Shown here one piece after another: positions 32,299-32,595 of a DNA stretch of 32,595 nt. Below the pieces are notes generated by a model, which was not told the origin of the DNA, ran no database searches, and saw only the letters and a list, made by a program, of their open reading frames with translations. A program made the position numbers and the translations under genes. How positions within the stretch are numbered: the stretch's first letter is position 1; each line of letters begins with the position of its first letter. Source of the stretch: an uncultured Clostridia bacterium (GTDB lineage Bacteria > Bacillota_A > Clostridia > TANB77 > CAG-508); NCBI GenBank assembly GCA_944393165.1, contig CALXZF010000120.1, positions 1-32,595 on the forward strand, read 5' to 3'.

Positions 32299-32595
32299 AT
32301 GAAGAATTTTAGGAAAAATCAAGCAATTACGCTAATTGCGTTGGTTATTACAGTGATTGTTCTACTTATTTTAGCTGTAATAACAATTGCAACATTGACA
32401 GGGAAAAATGGAATATTGACAAGAGCTCAGGAAGCAAAAAAAGAAACTGAGGAGGCAAAAGAAGATGAATTAAGAAGCTTAACAGCATTAGAAGCAGCAA
32501 CAAATTTAGAAAATCAATTATATAAAGATAAAAATGAAGATACAGCAACAATACCGGCAGGATTTGCAGTTTCAAAGGTAGAAGGCGAAAATACA
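32299..32595 (+). CDS. Pilin-like surface protein 3, partial (runs off the window)
   Basis: The first 99 codons of a third prepilin-like protein. ATG 32299 follows AAAAGGAG. The leader is very short (MKNFRKNQA), with Ala rather than Gly before ITLIALVITVIVLLILAVI. A coiled, charged stretch follows (RAQEAKKETEEAKEDELR), then TATIPAGFAVSKVEGENT. The last phrase usually opens the FGE/C-lectin-like domain of this protein class in Clostridia. Because it is cut by the window end, the presence of a variable region cannot be judged. It has its own promoter, unlike the first two pilin-like genes. Confidence 0.8.
   Translation, partial: MKNFRKNQAITLIALVITVIVLLILAVITIATLTGKNGILTRAQEAKKETEEAKEDELRSLTALEAATNLENQLYKDKNEDTATIPAGFAVSKVEGENT

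Overview
The window is low-GC DNA from a Gram-positive member of the Clostridia, probably an uncultured gut lineage. The evidence is: strong AGGAGG-type ribosome sites; the Firmicutes neighbourhoods rpsO-pnp, asp23-amaP-DUF2273-nusB-xseA-xseB and miaB-mutS; a SleB-type spore cortex hydrolase; a CD1247-type protein after efp; and a YqeG-family phosphatase. Most of the window is a conserved housekeeping chromosome segment. Three places look accessory: about 1-5040, about 31200-32595, and a scattered family of GGGACA-type intergenic repeats.

Layout. 149-5025: a membrane-anchored transglutaminase-like protein, a small gene containing an (AG)12 tract, then two tandem genes with type IV pilin-like N-termini and large C-terminal domains. 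Their 3' ends are compositionally foreign and poor in A, and look like the variable regions of diversity-generating retroelement (DGR) targets. Both genes are interrupted by an in-frame TGA, and the second also by a frameshift. 5176-7878: rpsO and pnp. 8044-8769: a minus-strand membrane protein. 8967-14934: alkaline-shock/envelope genes, nusB, exonuclease VII subunits, a DUF212 membrane protein and fhs. 15015-22024: sleB-like, miaB, mutS, a TGS-type nucleoside kinase and an RNHCP protein. 22091-24574 (minus): a large U32 family protein. 24744-28776: a Cys-rich mini-protein, yqeG, a prepilin peptidase, an Xaa-Pro peptidase, efp and a CD1247-like protein. 28794-30070 (minus): an M23 peptidase, a GtrA protein and tRNA-Trp. 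30226-31194: an orphan gene and two tRNA-Gly genes. 31195-32595: a decayed serine recombinase, an XRE repressor, and the start of a third pilin-like gene that runs off the window.

How the parts may connect. The pilin-like genes carry prepilin leaders (Gly followed by ITL), and the prepilin peptidase at 25709 is the obvious candidate to process them. The A-poor 3' ends with NNY-type codons suggest surface display proteins diversified by a DGR whose reverse transcriptase and template lie outside this window. The paired TGA codons could be pseudogenization, or UGA read as Trp at low efficiency. The tRNA-Trp gene here has A24 and an A27-C43 mismatch, positions known to influence UGA misreading. 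That link is speculative. All counts were made by hand and no database was searched.
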